Source of the DNA: Euborellia annulipes
Taxonomy: Eukaryota; Arthropoda; Insecta; Dermaptera; Anisolabididae
Reading direction: 5' to 3'
Length of the DNA stretch: 64,000 nucleotides
Assembly (NCBI GenBank): GCA_023213315.1
Contig: JAKCPI010025584.1
Span: 21,148 to 85,147 of the forward strand
In this document: positions 1 to 10,794 of the stretch, piece by piece
Layout: each line of letters opens with the position of its first letter
Position numbering within the stretch: position 1 is the stretch's first letter
Position numbers and translations under genes: made by a program
The notes under the pieces: model-generated
The model's database searches: none
Seen by the model: only the letters and a program-made list of their open reading frames with translations
What the model was told of the DNA's origin: nothing

Positions 1-7
1 AAAACAA

Positions 8-260
8 AAAAATCAACTGGTGTGATTGCCACACACAACTTTCTCTTACCTTCTTAATTAGAAAATTGTGTGATGTGCTGTTGTCCCACCAGATTATTTT
101 TTTGTTCTAGTTTCAATATGATATTTTTAATAAATATTAATGAGAATCTTTTTCTTGTCGTGATATATTTAGTTTTCGATAATATTCGTATTAAAATCCA
201 TGAGGTAAAATCTAAAACAGAAAAATATTTATATTTTGACTATTTCTCCTATTTATGAAA
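8..260 (+). repeat. HER family, diverged 5' part
   Basis: Fold-back end of the HER family: CTGGTGTGA near 18 pairs with the CCACCAG near 90, and the inner arm ACAACTTTCTCTTAC is present. Downstream the family body is recognisable only in patches (AAAATATTTATATTTTG near 222). It is an old, truncated copy. The short reading frame at 70-258 is repeat sequence, not a gene. Confidence 0.6.
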
Positions 261-1300
261 AAGTTTGACGGCTTTGACCTCCTCTTATTATAGATTACAA
301 CCCTGCTTATAACATTTTATATTAAAATTGTAATTAGTTTCTTTTAAAAATTTTTTTCTTCTTTAATCTAATTTCACAAAACGAAAAATTTGGACGATTT
401 TGTGATCTTGGATATTTTAATATTCCCTTAGTTTTCATTTTAATTTAATTTGTATTTTGTCCTTTTATTTTTGGATGAAATGACAACGGGATGATTACCA
501 AAGCGCACTTTTTAAGAACATTTCAATGCGCAAGATTGAAAATTTTATTATTTTCGTTAAACGAGAATTACATATTAAAAAAAAACAAACAAACAGTGTT
601 AGAGCATTAAACACATTTATAAGTTTCAAATTCGTTATTATAGTATTTTCATTTAAAGAATTTATTTCGAATTTCGATTCAGTTAAAGGGAATAATAAAC
701 AGAATCCACTGACTCGTATAATAGATAATGAACTTCAATTTAATACTAGTGACATGAGAGTTGGATCAGTCATTGTATTCTACTCTCAAAGAGCTTTCAA
801 ATACGATAAGTATTCTTGACCGAGTTCATGAGTTTGGAAAATATTAAGTCAAAATTTTAGTCATAACTCTAAAAGAAAAAAAAAAAGAGAGAGAGAGAGA
901 GATTAATATAGATATTTGAGAAAAATTTTACTATCTTCCTTTTTGAAGTTTTCCAACTGTTATTAAAAAAATTTTAACTCGTATTTCCTTTTAGGAACTA
1001 AAAATATTCAAATTTCTCCTACTGTAATCTGTATTCTTTGTTTTCGTGTTCTCATATTTCTATTGAACTTATATATCTTTTATTTTATTATGGTTAAAAA
1101 TAAATCATCTAAATATCTTAAGTTTCAACACAAACATGACTGCAACATGAAAAGGGCTCATTTGTGGACATATGTTTATATCAACTTTTTTTTTTTTATT
1201 TTGATGAATAGAATATTTTCCAAAAGAAGAGTTCATATTTATTTCGTATATACCAATATAATTATATTTTTTTAATTTCTTTGTCGAGATAGTTTTATCA
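261..1300. other. AT-rich spacer, no gene seen
   Basis: Unique-looking AT-rich sequence with poly-A/T tracts. Two overlapping short ORFs on opposite strands at 1063-1314 are low in complexity. An (AG)n tract sits at about 886-902. I see no splice-flanked exon or recognisable protein similarity. Confidence 0.5.
886..902 (+). repeat. (AG)n microsatellite
   Basis: About eight consecutive AG dinucleotides follow a poly-A run. Confidence 0.85.
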
Positions 1301-1303
1301 AGA

Positions 1304-1830
1304 AAATATGGCACATAACTTTGGTAATTGGAAGTTGTGTTCTGTGTTTGTCATACCAGATTTTGTGTGTCTAGTTTCCTAGAAATATCAAATTTATAAA
1401 CATAGAAAAATATTTTGTTACCATTTCTTCTATGTATTACAAGAGTAAAGTGTGCTTCAAACAATTTTTATGACAAATCGAGAATATACATTTTAAAGAG
1501 AATCTAAAAAATATAATTGATTTATGAATTTTAATCTAAGTCTTTAGAGCGAATTTTGAGAAAATCGAAAAAAAAAAAAAAAACTGAAAAAGTACATGAG
1601 TAAAATACTAGTACTCTTTGACTGATTTTATTTAAAATATTATTTTCAGGGAGATACCTAACTTAAATATAAAATTTCAACCACTTAGTTAATTTCCTTC
1701 TTGCTTTATTTTGAACCCACACACTCAGAAAGAAAAATTATTTTGCTGTGGACCCACTTTTTTAAGACTCATCAAAACGTGTATTTCCATCAAAATTTCG
1801 ACATCGAATTTTTGACATGATTGACACTGT
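1304..1830 (+). repeat. HER family copy
   Basis: Begins in the distal hairpin arm (GGAAGTTGTGTTCTGTG, then CATACCAGATTTT) and runs through the family body in order: TTTATAAACATAG, ACAAGAGTAAAGTGTGCTTC, CATTTTAAAGAG, the ACTAGTACTCTTTG block, ACCTAACTTAAATATAAAAT, and the TCGACATCGAATTTTTGACA tail. The proximal hairpin arm is lost, so the 5' end is truncated. Confidence 0.85.
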
Positions 1831-1862
1831 AAAAAAAAAAAAATGAATTTTCAATCGTTTTT

Positions 1863-2120
1863 CATATAAACCGTTTATTTTGAAAGAGATGTAAGTCCAT
1901 TTTCTATTGTTTCGAGAAAATGAAAGGGTAACATATTTGTTTATTAAAAAATCTATTTACCGACCAATTTTCAATTATACAAAACATGGGAATTTTTTAA
2001 GAAATTTACCACTAGCTAGTTATACATAGAAAATTTACATTAATTTAATCATAAATTATGTGATATCTCATTTTTGTTAAAAATGCACTTACACCACTTT
2101 CAAAATAAACGGTCCATATA
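1863..2120. repeat. Inverted-repeat element
   Basis: CCGTTTATTTTGAAAG at 1871-1886 is exactly complementary to 2097-2112, and the match extends outward (CATATAAA / CCATATA) and inward (GTAAGT / ACTTAC). About 210 bp lie between the arms. The flanking ATTTTCAATCGTTTTTC and GAAATCAAATTC blocks recur at 33361-33490, so this belongs to a dispersed family, probably a non-autonomous DNA transposon. No coding sequence is present. Confidence 0.6.
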
Positions 2121-2169
2121 CTGACGTGCTTGAATTTTAATATACCCACTTTTTGAAATCAAATTCTTA

Positions 2170-3240
2170 AATTAAGTAAAAAAAAATATGACTCAAATTT
2201 AAGTAGTTTAAAAAAATTATAAGTTTTTCCTCGAAATGTCTGAATATTCACAAAAAATCGAGTGTTTTATTATGACTTGCACTTCCACATCATTCTTTAG
2301 TATATTTTCAGCCATTAAATATCATTAACAATTATTTTTACCCATTTACCGCCACTTAACAATTAATTACACCGTTCGCGCTCAGGGTAACAAAAAATTT
2401 AAAACTTGTTAAATTACAAATTGAAAGAAAAATGTAATTTTCTTACATCTAGGAATAAACAAAAAAAAAAAAAATACTTTTTATTTTCTCATCATTTTTA
2501 TTGTTTCATGCAAACTCACTAAACAAAATAATATTCAAGCAAAAGTTATCTTAAATTGAATTTAAAAAACTTTTTTTTTATATAAAATATATCTCTGAAA
2601 AATAGAAACGTTGTTGCTATTTGAAGATGCTACTTAAAGGAAACTGGTTTCGAGACTTAGTTTAGGCGTTTAAGTTTAAAATTTCCTATCGATTTTAGAC
2701 GCTAAGTGCTCACTCACACATACAGGTATGCATATTAGATATATACGTATGACAAGCAGTAAAACCACTTTTCAGAATTAAGGACCACAAAACGTGGAAA
2801 TCTGTCAAAATTTCAAGGCCGAAGAAGCGTTTACATAATTAAAGTCTAAGTAAAAGTGGTTGATTATAAATTAAAAAAAAAAAAAAAAAAACATACGTAT
2901 ATATATATATATATCACTTAGAAAAAATTTTGTCAGAGGGTTTGTAAAATAATAAAAAAATTTTATTATCCTGACTCTTTAGTTTATAAAAATAATCATA
3001 TGCATGAATATACTAATACAATGTTCTTGCTAAAAAAATACTTTTTTTCAACACAACAGAACAGAGAAAAATGAATGTAAGAAAAATATTTCATACTCTT
3101 CTGTTCCTAGGGCGGTTTAGCAATCAATCCATCTTTTTTTTTCTGTATGCTCGGCAAAAAAAAAAAAAAATATTCTGCTTCTTGGGTAAGAAATATACAT
3201 TCTCTTTTTCTCAATTGCCATTCTACTAATATACATATTG
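2170..3240. other. AT-rich spacer with (TA)n, no gene seen
   Basis: Long A and T tracts and a (TA)n stretch at about 2896-2914. I recognise no ORF, RNA or repeat family here. Confidence 0.5.
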
Positions 3241-3246
3241 AATATT

Positions 3247-3495
3247 ACTTTCTCTCATTTATATTTATATATAGAGAAATTAGGTTATTGAATTAATGTC
3301 ATAAATGTTGAGATTTTGATGGAAATACACGTTTTGAAAGCCCCTGAGTGCAAAATAGGTGGACAAAATATCTCAACAACGAAAAGAATTAGGAGGTTGA
3401 ATTTTGATATTTAAGTTAGATACCCCCCTAGCACATAACACGAAGCTTTTGAACAAAATTGGCCAAAGAGTACAAGTACTTTACTGATGATCTGA
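3247..3495 (-). repeat. HER family, 3' half
   Basis: Minus-strand copy starting at the small terminal palindrome (TTTCTCTC...AGAGAAA) and running through GAGATTTTGATGGAAATACA, the TTAGGAGGTTGA block, and GTACAAGTACTTTACTGATG. It stops before the hairpin end, where a G-rich segment begins. Confidence 0.75.
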
Positions 3496-3660
3496 GTTAC
3501 AGATCCCCACATAGGCGCCTGAACTGGGGGGGGGGAGCAAGAGTACATTGCCCCCCCCCCGCCCCTGGCATCCTTAAGGAGGGGGGAAGAGGGGGGCAAT
3601 ATGTCTTCTTTTATTTTTAAACATGATACATTTTTACTTTTTAAATGTACCCGAAAAAAG
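3496..3660. repeat. G-run/C-run segment, MITE-like
   Basis: Contains runs of ten or more G and of C around 3525-3600 with GCGCCTG and GCCCCTGGCAT. Similar G-run ends occur in the hAT-like MITEs elsewhere in this window, but no terminal repeats or duplication can be assigned, so the class is uncertain. Confidence 0.35.
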
Positions 3661-3670
3661 ATATAAGGGT

Positions 3671-3741
3671 GTGCCGCCGGGAGTTGAACCACGGATCCAC
3701 CGATTTGCGCTCAGTGTGCCCTTACCACTAGACCACAGTCG
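3671..3741 (-). tRNA. tRNA-like head, inverted copy (probably a repeat)
   Basis: Reverse-strand copy of the tRNA-like module at 3808-3878. It is complete through the A-box (TGGTCTAGTGG) and B-box (GGTTCAACTCC), but its 5' acceptor strand is altered. It abuts a direct partial copy at 3741-3769, giving a palindrome centred near 3738 (CTAGACCACAG / CTGTGGTCTAG). It is unlikely to be a functional tRNA. Confidence 0.45.
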
Positions 3742-3807
3742 TGCTGTGGTCTAGTGGTAAGGGCACACTAAATTTGCTTTCCAACTGAGTTCATATACCC
3801 GAATGCC

Positions 3808-3878
3808 GTGCTGTGGTCTAGTGGTAAGGGCACACTGAGCGCAAATCGGTGGATCCGTGGTTCAACTCCCGGCGGCAC
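3808..3878 (+). tRNA. tRNA-like, GCA-type anticodon loop; unit 1
   Basis: 71 nt that fold as an imperfect cloverleaf. Acceptor GTGCTGT pairs with GCGGCAC (two G-U pairs). The A-box TGGTCTAGTGG and B-box GGTTCAACTCC fit Pol III internal promoters. Anticodon stem ACTGA/TCGGT encloses GCGCAAA, so the triplet GCA (Cys) sits in the anticodon position. Against a working tRNA: position 33 is C rather than T, positions 8-9 are GG, and the T-stem is weak. I infer a tRNA-derived repeat head. Confidence 0.45.
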
Positions 3879-4136
3879 ACCCTTATATCTTTTTCGGGTA
3901 CATGAAGTAATATCTAATTATATAAATCTCCGTTTCGCGGCTTACCTAGGCGATGTATATAATATCTTAAATATTATATATAATTTCTTATTTATAAATT
4001 AGTTAAAATTGAGGTCGTCTCAACTATGCCAACTGGATTGCTCCAGGTTGACGGAGGAATTTGTGGCGCCAAATCCGGGTCCAATCCTCCCAATGGCTAA
4101 ATTTGCTTTCCAACTGAGTTCATATACCCGAATGCC

Positions 4137-4207
4137 GTGCTGTGGTCTAGTGGTAAGGGCACACTGAGCGCAAATCGGTGGATCCGTGGTTCAACTCCCG
4201 GCGGCAC
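4137..4207 (+). tRNA. tRNA-like, unit 2
   Basis: Sequence-identical repeat of the 3808-3878 module, with the same imperfect cloverleaf and GCA loop. It heads the second 330 bp unit. Confidence 0.45.
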
Positions 4208-4466
4208 ACCCTTATATCTTTTTTCGGGTACATGAAGTAATATCTAATTATATAAATCTCCGTTTCGCGGCTTACCTAGGCGATGTATATAATATCTTAA
4301 ATATTATATATAATTTCTTATTTATAAATTAGTTAAAATTGAGGTCGTCTCAACTATGCCAACTGGATTGCTCCAGGTTGACGGAGGAATTTGTGGCGCC
4401 AAATCCGGGTCCAATCCTCCCAATGGCTAAATTTGCTTTCCAACTGAGTTCATATACCCGAATGCC

Positions 4467-4537
4467 GTGCTGTGGTCTAGTGGTAAGGGCACACTGAGCG
4501 CAAATCGGTGGATCCGTGGTTCAACTCCCGGCGGCAC
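4467..4537 (+). tRNA. tRNA-like, unit 3
   Basis: Third identical tRNA-like head. Its 330 bp unit is cut short about 50 bp downstream (near 4587), where unrelated sequence begins. Confidence 0.45.
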
Positions 4538-4633
4538 ACCCTTATATCTTTTTTCGGGTACATGAAGTAATATCTAATTATATAAATTCTAATAATTTTC
4601 AAAAATCGCGAATCTATAGTTCTTCTTCCAATC

Positions 4634-4690
4634 AGGCAGGGGCTCACATCTTGTGAGTACGTGGATGGCGACCACGAGTTACCCAAGCCT
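4634..4690 (+). repeat. 5S-like-head SINE fragment
   Basis: Fragment of the SINE annotated in full at 14301-14539: GGGGCTCACATCTTGTGAG, then TACGTGGATGGCGACCACGA, then GTTACCC. Only the head survives; downstream is C/T-rich filler. Confidence 0.6.
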
Positions 4691-4877
4691 TTTCCCCCTT
4701 TACCCCTTCCTTTTTTTCCCCTAACAAGTGTTCTAGGTCAGATATCTTTATTATCCCGGACACTCTCATTAAGTTCTTCAAAACAAAAACAAATTTTTTG
4801 ATATGAAATTTTGTTTTTAAATAATAATTTATGAGTATTATTAATTGAGAAATATTTTTATTTCTTCAAATGACAAA

Positions 4878-5321
4878 GTACACACTTTTACATTCGGTAA
4901 TTGAAAGTTGTTTTCTGTGTTTGTCACACCAGACTTATTGAGTCGACATATATTTCCAACAGTACGGTACATGGTTATTCAATATGTAAAATTTATAACT
5001 ATAGAAAAATATTTTGTTAACAATGGCAAGTATTTCTCTTCTTTCTTTCCTATGAAATACAAGAGTATGTTTCAAACAATATTGAGAATATACATTTTAA
5101 AGAGCATCTAAAAAATAATTGATTTATGAATTTTATTCAAAATCGATAAGATTAATTTTGAAAAAAATCGAAAAATAAATTGAAAAATTACATTGGCTTC
5201 AATTTTATTTTGCGGGACTCGCTTTTTTGAACTCAAGAGGCGCCAAAACGTGTATTTTCATTAAAATCTCGACATCGAGTATAAGACATGAATTCAAACT
5301 TATATATGTAAGAGAAAGTAA
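4878..5321 (+). repeat. HER family copy, internally shortened
   Basis: Starts in the distal hairpin arm (GGTAATTGAAAGTTGTTTTC, then GTCACACCAGA), includes GTCGACATATATTT, AATACAAGAGTATG and CATTTTAAAGAGCATCTAAA, then skips the ACTAGTACT block. It ends with CTCGACATCGAG and TGTAAGAGAAAGTAA, so the 3' terminus is intact. Confidence 0.8.
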
Positions 5322-6370
5322 TTCCATTGATTCAAAAGTTAATTTTAAAAATAATTTCTCTTTGAGATGTAGTGAAATTAAAAGGTTGAGTTAATTTCTA
5401 AAGCAAAGATTTAGGACAACCCACACTTTATTTATAAATGAATAAAGAGATCATATCTCCGCCATTAAAGGGACAAAAGCCTTTTTATAATTATTATTAG
5501 TGACCGGGAAAGTCATTGCTTGTCAAATTACCGAAGATTTTAGATAAGTAAATTCGTAAAGAAGTCCCCTTCCCCGTTGAATTATAAAATAACAAACAAG
5601 ACAAGATATTTGATACTTATTTTTACGTTAAAAATTATAAGGTAAAATAAAATAACTTATTTTCAAATGGGCATTAATTAACATGCTCCCAAATGAATGT
5701 GTTTACCCAAACATGACTAATCCCGATAACTGAATTCGCTCCCGTATAATAAGTAGGGTGGATAAGTGGCTTATATAAACGTGACAATCTTCAATATCTT
5801 ATTAATTAACATATATTAACCGGTGCATAACTAATCAGGACACTGGTTTTGAATAGAGCCTAGAATTGGTATTTAACACATTTCCTTTCTCTCAATAAAT
5901 TTCGGCTGATTATTTTAACTCATTTAGAAATAGATAAGAGAACCAATTGCGTTATATAATTCACATCAAAAAGTTTGATAGGCACAAGTTTCTTGAAATT
6001 GCTTTTGATTTAGAATCCAACAACGAAACATCCATTAATTCGTCCAAATGACTTTTTAAAAACTCTTCTTTTTTTTTTAAGTAATTGGAATTTGTCAAAG
6101 GCAAGTAATATTTTAAATTAGAATTAAAAATTAATTAAAATTCTTTATATTATAATTTTAATTAATTCATAATAAAATATGAATTCTTCTATTAATAAGT
6201 ACAAAAAATTAGTAAATTAATGTTTGATAAAGTTTGTATGGCTTGCCTATCTATCTTGAAATTCTTTATTCATTTTTTTTTTAATTATTACTTTACACTG
6301 TTAAAAATTTTCAAGGGATATTCATAAAATAGTGTAGGAAGTCTGTTACACAAATTGTTTATGATTTTTA
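5322..6370. other. AT-rich spacer, no gene seen
   Basis: Unique-looking AT-rich sequence. I see no ORF of note, RNA or repeat match within the window. Confidence 0.5.
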
Positions 6371-6450
6371 CATTAGGGTATATGAAAAGTTCATATATTA
6401 AAAAATGAACTTTCATAAACAGGTTTATGAAAAATTTTATACCCTAGTTA
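6371..6450. repeat. Imperfect palindrome
   Basis: TTAGGGTATATGAAAAGTTC is mirrored by the ATGAACTTTCATAAAC...TATACCCTAG segment. Arms are about 30 bp around an A-rich loop. This could be a small fold-back or MITE relic. Confidence 0.4.
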
Positions 6451-6559
6451 AACAAAATCGTTTGAACTCAAGCTCTTGGTTTCTTCTCTTCATATATGAA
6501 TTGGTACGACGCCATTACCATCTCGACTACTTAGTTTGTTAAGTTTTTTAAGCTACTTT

Positions 6560-6781
6560 TGCTCAGGGGCCCACATCTTGTGGGTACGTGGATGGCAACC
6601 ACGAGCTACCCGACCTGGGACAGGCAGTCCTTCAGTTCTTTGTATGTTTGTCTCTTTCTTGCTCTTTTCAACAGGCGTCAGACCGTACGACGGGTCGGCC
6701 TGTCCTATTTATTTCGGTCGTAAAAACGCATGATAGGGTTGGAGGGAAATAGCGAGGTCCACCGACCCCGCATCGCTGGAA
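6560..6781 (+). repeat. 5S-like-head SINE, near full length
   Basis: Same order as the reference copy at 14301-14539: GCTCAGGGGCCCACATCTTG, GTACGTGGATGGC, GGGACAGGCAGTCCTTCAG, CGACGGGTCGGCCTGTCC, TGATAGGGTTGGAGGGAAA, and CCGACCCCGCATCGC. Target-site duplication could not be found. The ORF overlapping it (6536-6733) is SINE sequence. Confidence 0.75.
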
Positions 6782-6928
6782 AAAGGTCTTTATAACTTGT
6801 GAGTTTTATCAAACCCGGAGAACCAAACATCAGCTTCTATATTTCTTAAAAAGACTAACATGTCTAAATGTGGGTGGACCTGATATGCGGTTCCGCAACT
6901 AAGAAAAATCGCAAATCGACCGTCAAAA

Positions 6929-7200
6929 CAAGGGCGTACCCAGGATCAAATCTAGAGGGGGGCAGATCATGGTCGTCAGGGGGCAGATCATGGCTGTCCT
7001 GATTGTGACATAGCTTTTTCATATATAGGGGAAAAGCCTTCGAATTAAAGGCATAAAAACTCTCAAGTCCTAACGAGTCCCCGTCGCTATCGCCCTACCT
7101 AATTTTGTTTCATTTTATCACTTTATAAGCATTTAATTTTTTCTTGCTTCTAGGGGGGAGGGTGCAGCTGCCCCCCTGCCCCACGCTGGGTACGTCCATG
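6929..7200. mobile_element. hAT-like MITE (CATGGGCGTACCCAG ends)
   Basis: Left end CAAGGGCGTACCCAGG and right end CTGGGTACGTCCATG are inverted repeats. The 8 bp immediately outside are CGTCAAAA (left) and CATCAAAA (right), an octamer duplication with one mismatch, the size typical of hAT. The 5' part recurs at 62502-62625. It has no coding capacity. Confidence 0.7.
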
Positions 7201-7330
7201 CATCAAAAATCGATTTTTCAAAACACTGAATCGATTCTAGTATCGAATCGATTTTGAGCATCGATTTTCGATTAAAATCGAAATTTACATGTTGTGAGTG
7301 CGTGGTTTCAGACCACTAGTTACCCGAGTA
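7201..7330. repeat. AATCGATT-rich patch and SINE remnant
   Basis: Six or so AATCGAT/ATCGATT motifs lie between 7205 and 7285. Then GTTGTGAGTGCGTGG and ACCACTAGTTACCCGAG at 7290-7327 match the head of the 5S-like SINE. Confidence 0.45.
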
Positions 7331-8285
7331 AGGCTGATATATTTTGTTTAATGTCCACCTTAAAAATTTCAAGTATCTTCTCGAGGTCATGTTTACGTTT
7401 TAGTTTTGTATTATAATATTATCCATTTTATTTTTTTATTTTAATGTCTATCGGCATCTGAGTTCATTTTTACTCCGTATCTATATTTATAAATTAATTG
7501 CTAACCAATGTAATATATAGAAAATTCATCGCTTCACCACTGACCCCTAGAACAAGAGGCGAGATCTCGATCTCTAATATCGGCTTGTTTTAAAAGACAA
7601 TATTTGTTTCAATTGGTCAACTAAATATATTTATAAAAAAAAATGTCTAATATCTCATTTTATTTTAATAATATTAATATATTATTTAAATTCTTGAGTG
7701 GATGGATTTCTTTTTTTTTTTTAATTCTTTTAATTCTTTTAGACTAAATATCATCATATCAAAAGAATTAATTTTCCTCTGTGTTAACCAAAAACCCTCA
7801 GGTCATTGAAAAATGAACCAAGAGAAAAAAAAAATTATTTTAATTTTATTTTTAATTTACTTTTTTAGTTTTATTATATTTTAGATTATATATAGGTAGA
7901 TATATATATATTATATATGTGTAGGTATATAAAGAGATATATGGGAATTTAATTGGTTAAAAGATATTGGGATTTTTGTTGTTTTTTTTTTTGTAGTAAA
8001 TCCTTTCCTTATTTGAAAGAGATTTCCTTCTAAAGGAGAAAAAAACAAGTTGAACTCAGGAGGCACTTGACTGATTCCTTTCTCAGCTCAAAACCCTTAC
8101 TAGGAAACAATTTTTTTTTTTAAAAAAAATACCATCACCAATATAATATTTCTTTATGATTAATTATAATTTATTTTTTGGTGTTTCATTAATTATATTG
8201 TACGTATCACAATTGTGATGAATTTTTGAATTTATTTCACCAAAAGAATTTATATTGTATAAGAAAACTTAAATAGTATATAGAT
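7331..8285. other. AT-rich spacer, no gene seen
   Basis: Poly-T tracts and TA-rich stretches. I recognise nothing coding. Confidence 0.45.
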
Positions 8286-8286
8286 C

Positions 8287-8401
8287 AGTTCGATCAGGCG
8301 TCCGTGGGTGTTGGGCGCATGCGCATTAAGTAAAATAGTTAGCTTTTTATTAGTGCGCATGCGATTTTCCTCGTTACGCATGCGCCGGACGCTCTCGGAC
8401 C
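8287..8401. repeat. Small TIR element with GCGCATGCG cores
   Basis: Left end AGGCGTCCGTGGG...GGGCGCATGCGCATTA and right end TACGCATGCGCCGGACGC are inverted, with an extra GCGCATGCG at 8354. CpG-rich in AT-rich surroundings. Likely a short MITE. Confidence 0.5.
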
Positions 8402-8488
8402 TATTTTAATTTTAATATTCCCTGGACATTCTTGTGTGCTTTTTTGTCGTTTAAATTAAAATCATTTAGATGTCATAATCTGTTACGA

Positions 8489-8660
8489 TTATTTGTGAAA
8501 ATTACAACGGTCACTAATACTGTGGCCTTCTTCAGTTACAATTCAGCTTAAGATCACAAAAAAATGTTTAAACTGACAAACTTATCCGAAGTCGTAAGCT
8601 GAATTGTACCTGTGCAAGGCCACAGTATGAGTGACCGAAACGTAATTTTTACAAAAACTG
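8489..8660. repeat. Fold-back with hammerhead-type core
   Basis: Arms containing TACTGTGGCC and GGCCACAGTA form a long hairpin. The right arm has stem GGCCAC/GTGACC followed by GAAACGT. The left arm read in reverse has CTGAAGA followed by the same stem but has lost GAAAC. So each arm keeps half of a CTGANGA-stem II-GAAAC core. It fits a decayed inverted terminal repeat of a Penelope-like element. Confidence 0.55.
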
Positions 8661-8699
8661 TAATTAAACTGAAACAAGTCTTTTATTAATACATAGACC

Positions 8700-8935
8700 T
8701 ATATATACTCGTACCTTCCTCCAGCTGACCAATCCACCCCGCCTATGAGTAATTCACCAAATTGACCTGGGGACCAGCAAGAACTGCGACCCCGTAAACA
8801 ACCCTCCTCTACCATTACCTCCTAACTCCCTTTTCCCTTGAAAATGGCTCCAAAAGGAGAACCGAAACGTCGAGTAAATTTCAACATCCCACGCGACTTA
8901 ACCTGAGAAAACTTTTCTTCGCATACATCCGGTGG
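8700..8935 (+). repeat. Penelope-type repeat with degenerate ribozyme
   Basis: GC-richer block. TTGAAAATGG at 8838 is followed by stem CTCC/GGAG and ACCGAAACGTCGAG, the order expected for a hammerhead core with two changed core bases. No ORF. Confidence 0.45.
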
Positions 8936-9107
8936 CGGAAACCTTCCAGAATATATATATTTATTCAATATATATAGTTTTTTATTCTAGAGACACCGAA
9001 ACCTTGTACTAAAAAGTAAACAAGAGTGAAAAATTATTTTCTCATAACACTTTCTTTTAATTTATAAGATCTTTTGATGAAAGAATATTTTTTTATTTGA
9101 AATTCCT

Positions 9108-9392
9108 ATTGGATCCCCTTTTATTTACCCGTGCACGATGACACAAATCTCAAACCCAACCGGCCTCTGGCCGTAGCCATCTACCGGCTCCCCGTGAAGT
9201 TACATTATTCTTATCTCAAACGAGGAGACCTTATGCTTTCGTTTCTAGCTAGTGAAAACTAATCCTTATTTCTCTGGTTCCACCCGGTTCCTTTTAACCA
9301 ACCTCTTCTATGCTAGGGAGGATGTCCTAATTTGAGGTGGGAATCCCTCACCACCGGCTTGTAGCCTACTCCTTTCGAAGAATGCATCACTG
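9108..9392 (+). repeat. Dispersed repeat, pair of 37640-37990
   Basis: Collinear with the reverse complement of 37640-37990: CAAACCCAACCGGCCTCTGG, GTAGCCATCTACCG, CGTGAAGTTAC, TTTCTAGCTA, CCTCTTCTATGCTAGG, and GAATGCATCAC. No tRNA or terminal repeat features seen, so the class is unknown. Confidence 0.7.
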
Positions 9393-9464
9393 AGAGTTCC
9401 TGTTTGTTCACATAAATAAATATTTTTATTTAATGAGAAAATCCAGGATTTTAACACAAATCTA

Positions 9465-9650
9465 AATAAAAATATTTTTCCATGTTTATAAATTTTATAT
9501 CTTAAATTCAAATGTACCGTCCTGTCGGAAACTAAATATGTGTCCACACAAAAAATCTGGTGAGACAAGCACAGAACACAACTTTTTGCTACCAAAGGTA
9601 AGAGAAAATTGTGTGCTGTGCGACCATCACACCAGATATTTTTGTTTAAA
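9465..9650 (-). repeat. HER family, hairpin end
   Basis: Reverse copy keeping the body next to the hairpin (CATGTTTATAAATTTTATAT, then ACCGTCCTGTCGGAAACTAA) and the complete fold-back: ATCTGGTGAGACAAGCACAG pairs with CTGTGCGACCATCACACCAG. Loop side contains GGTAAGAGAAA. Confidence 0.8.
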
Positions 9651-10021
9651 AATAGAGGCTTTTATTATAGACTGCATCCCCTTTATATAACTTAAATTTG
9701 TCTATATTTATTAAAATTGTTAACCTATCTAATTTAATTACATTTTATCGCTCAAGGCGAGATATAAACTACTGAATTCCGTTGCTCTAAGTGACAGGAT
9801 ATTTATAAATTTTATATTACTTGGCATGGAATCAAAGCTCGTGGCATTAATAAATTAAATTTTCTCTTTTTTTTTTGATAATTATTTAAATTACTTAACA
9901 GACAATATAATTTAAATAAATTTTACGACTCAAGACGAGAGCAAACCACTAGTAATTTAAAGTTAATCCTCATTTATTTGGTTATTTTATAAAATAAAAA
10001 AAATTTAATTTTCTTTAAAAC

Positions 10022-10052
<31 letters not shown>

Positions 10053-10794
10053 TATATTTAATCTTTAAAATAAATTTTCAACTTAGTGCTATTATAAATA
10101 TCATAAACAACCTAATCTTTAGCGAAAGAGTTTGTCAATGATGCTTTGGATGCTATTTTTTTATTAGGTCAGATATGAACTAAAATAAATATTTCGGCAA
10201 AGGGGCTGATAAAAGTTCTAAAATCAAAACATCCCTTAACGCTCGAATTCTTTTATCAGTCAATTGGTGTCTTTAGGAGAGGATCCAAAAAAAAAAATTC
10301 TTTTTTTTTATACAAAAACTGAAACATATGGAAACTAAAAGGAGGTCAAATTCATATTTTATTGTGGGCAAACAATTACGGTAATTACAAAACAAATTAG
10401 TGAGTATATAAAAGAAAATTATGGTAATGAGTGGAATTCTTTTTAATCTCTTTTTGTTATAAAAAAAAAAAAAAAACTTTTATGTTTTTAAATACAAAAT
10501 TAATTTATGTAATAGTGTCAAAAACTCCTTTCTTTTTTTTTTTTAGGTTCTCAGCCTTTTGTTTAAATAAATAAATAATGGGGGGATGGGAAATAACCCA
10601 TCCTTATCCTTTGGTATAGTACTGAAAATTTAAAATATCTTTAGAATACAGATAAAGATCATTAATCTTTAAATAATTTAGAGCTGATATCTGACCCCCC
10701 CCAAAAAATAGCATCCATTGCCAATAGAGACAATTTTTTTCAGTTATGTGAATTAATAATTTAATAAATATTAGAATTTTCCTTTCACATTTAA
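9651..10794. other. AT-rich spacer with (TA)n, no gene seen
   Basis: Includes (TA)n at about 10037-10059 and a second at 10797-10817 at the edge of the next HER copy. No credible coding region. Confidence 0.5.

Larger units (their letters stand above)
3741..4587 (+). repeat. 330 bp tandem array with tRNA-like head
   Basis: Unit heads start at 3808, 4137 and 4467, giving periods of 329 and 330 bp; the 1 bp difference is in a T run. Copies are otherwise nearly identical through the tRNA-like head and a tail containing TTTCGCGGCTTACCTAGG and GGCGCCAAATCCGGGTCC. A deleted unit lies at 3741-3807, where the head jumps straight to AAATTTGCTTTCC. The third full unit stops at about 4587. Low divergence suggests a recent duplication. 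This could be a tRNA-derived SINE amplified in tandem or a Pol III satellite. Confidence 0.85.
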
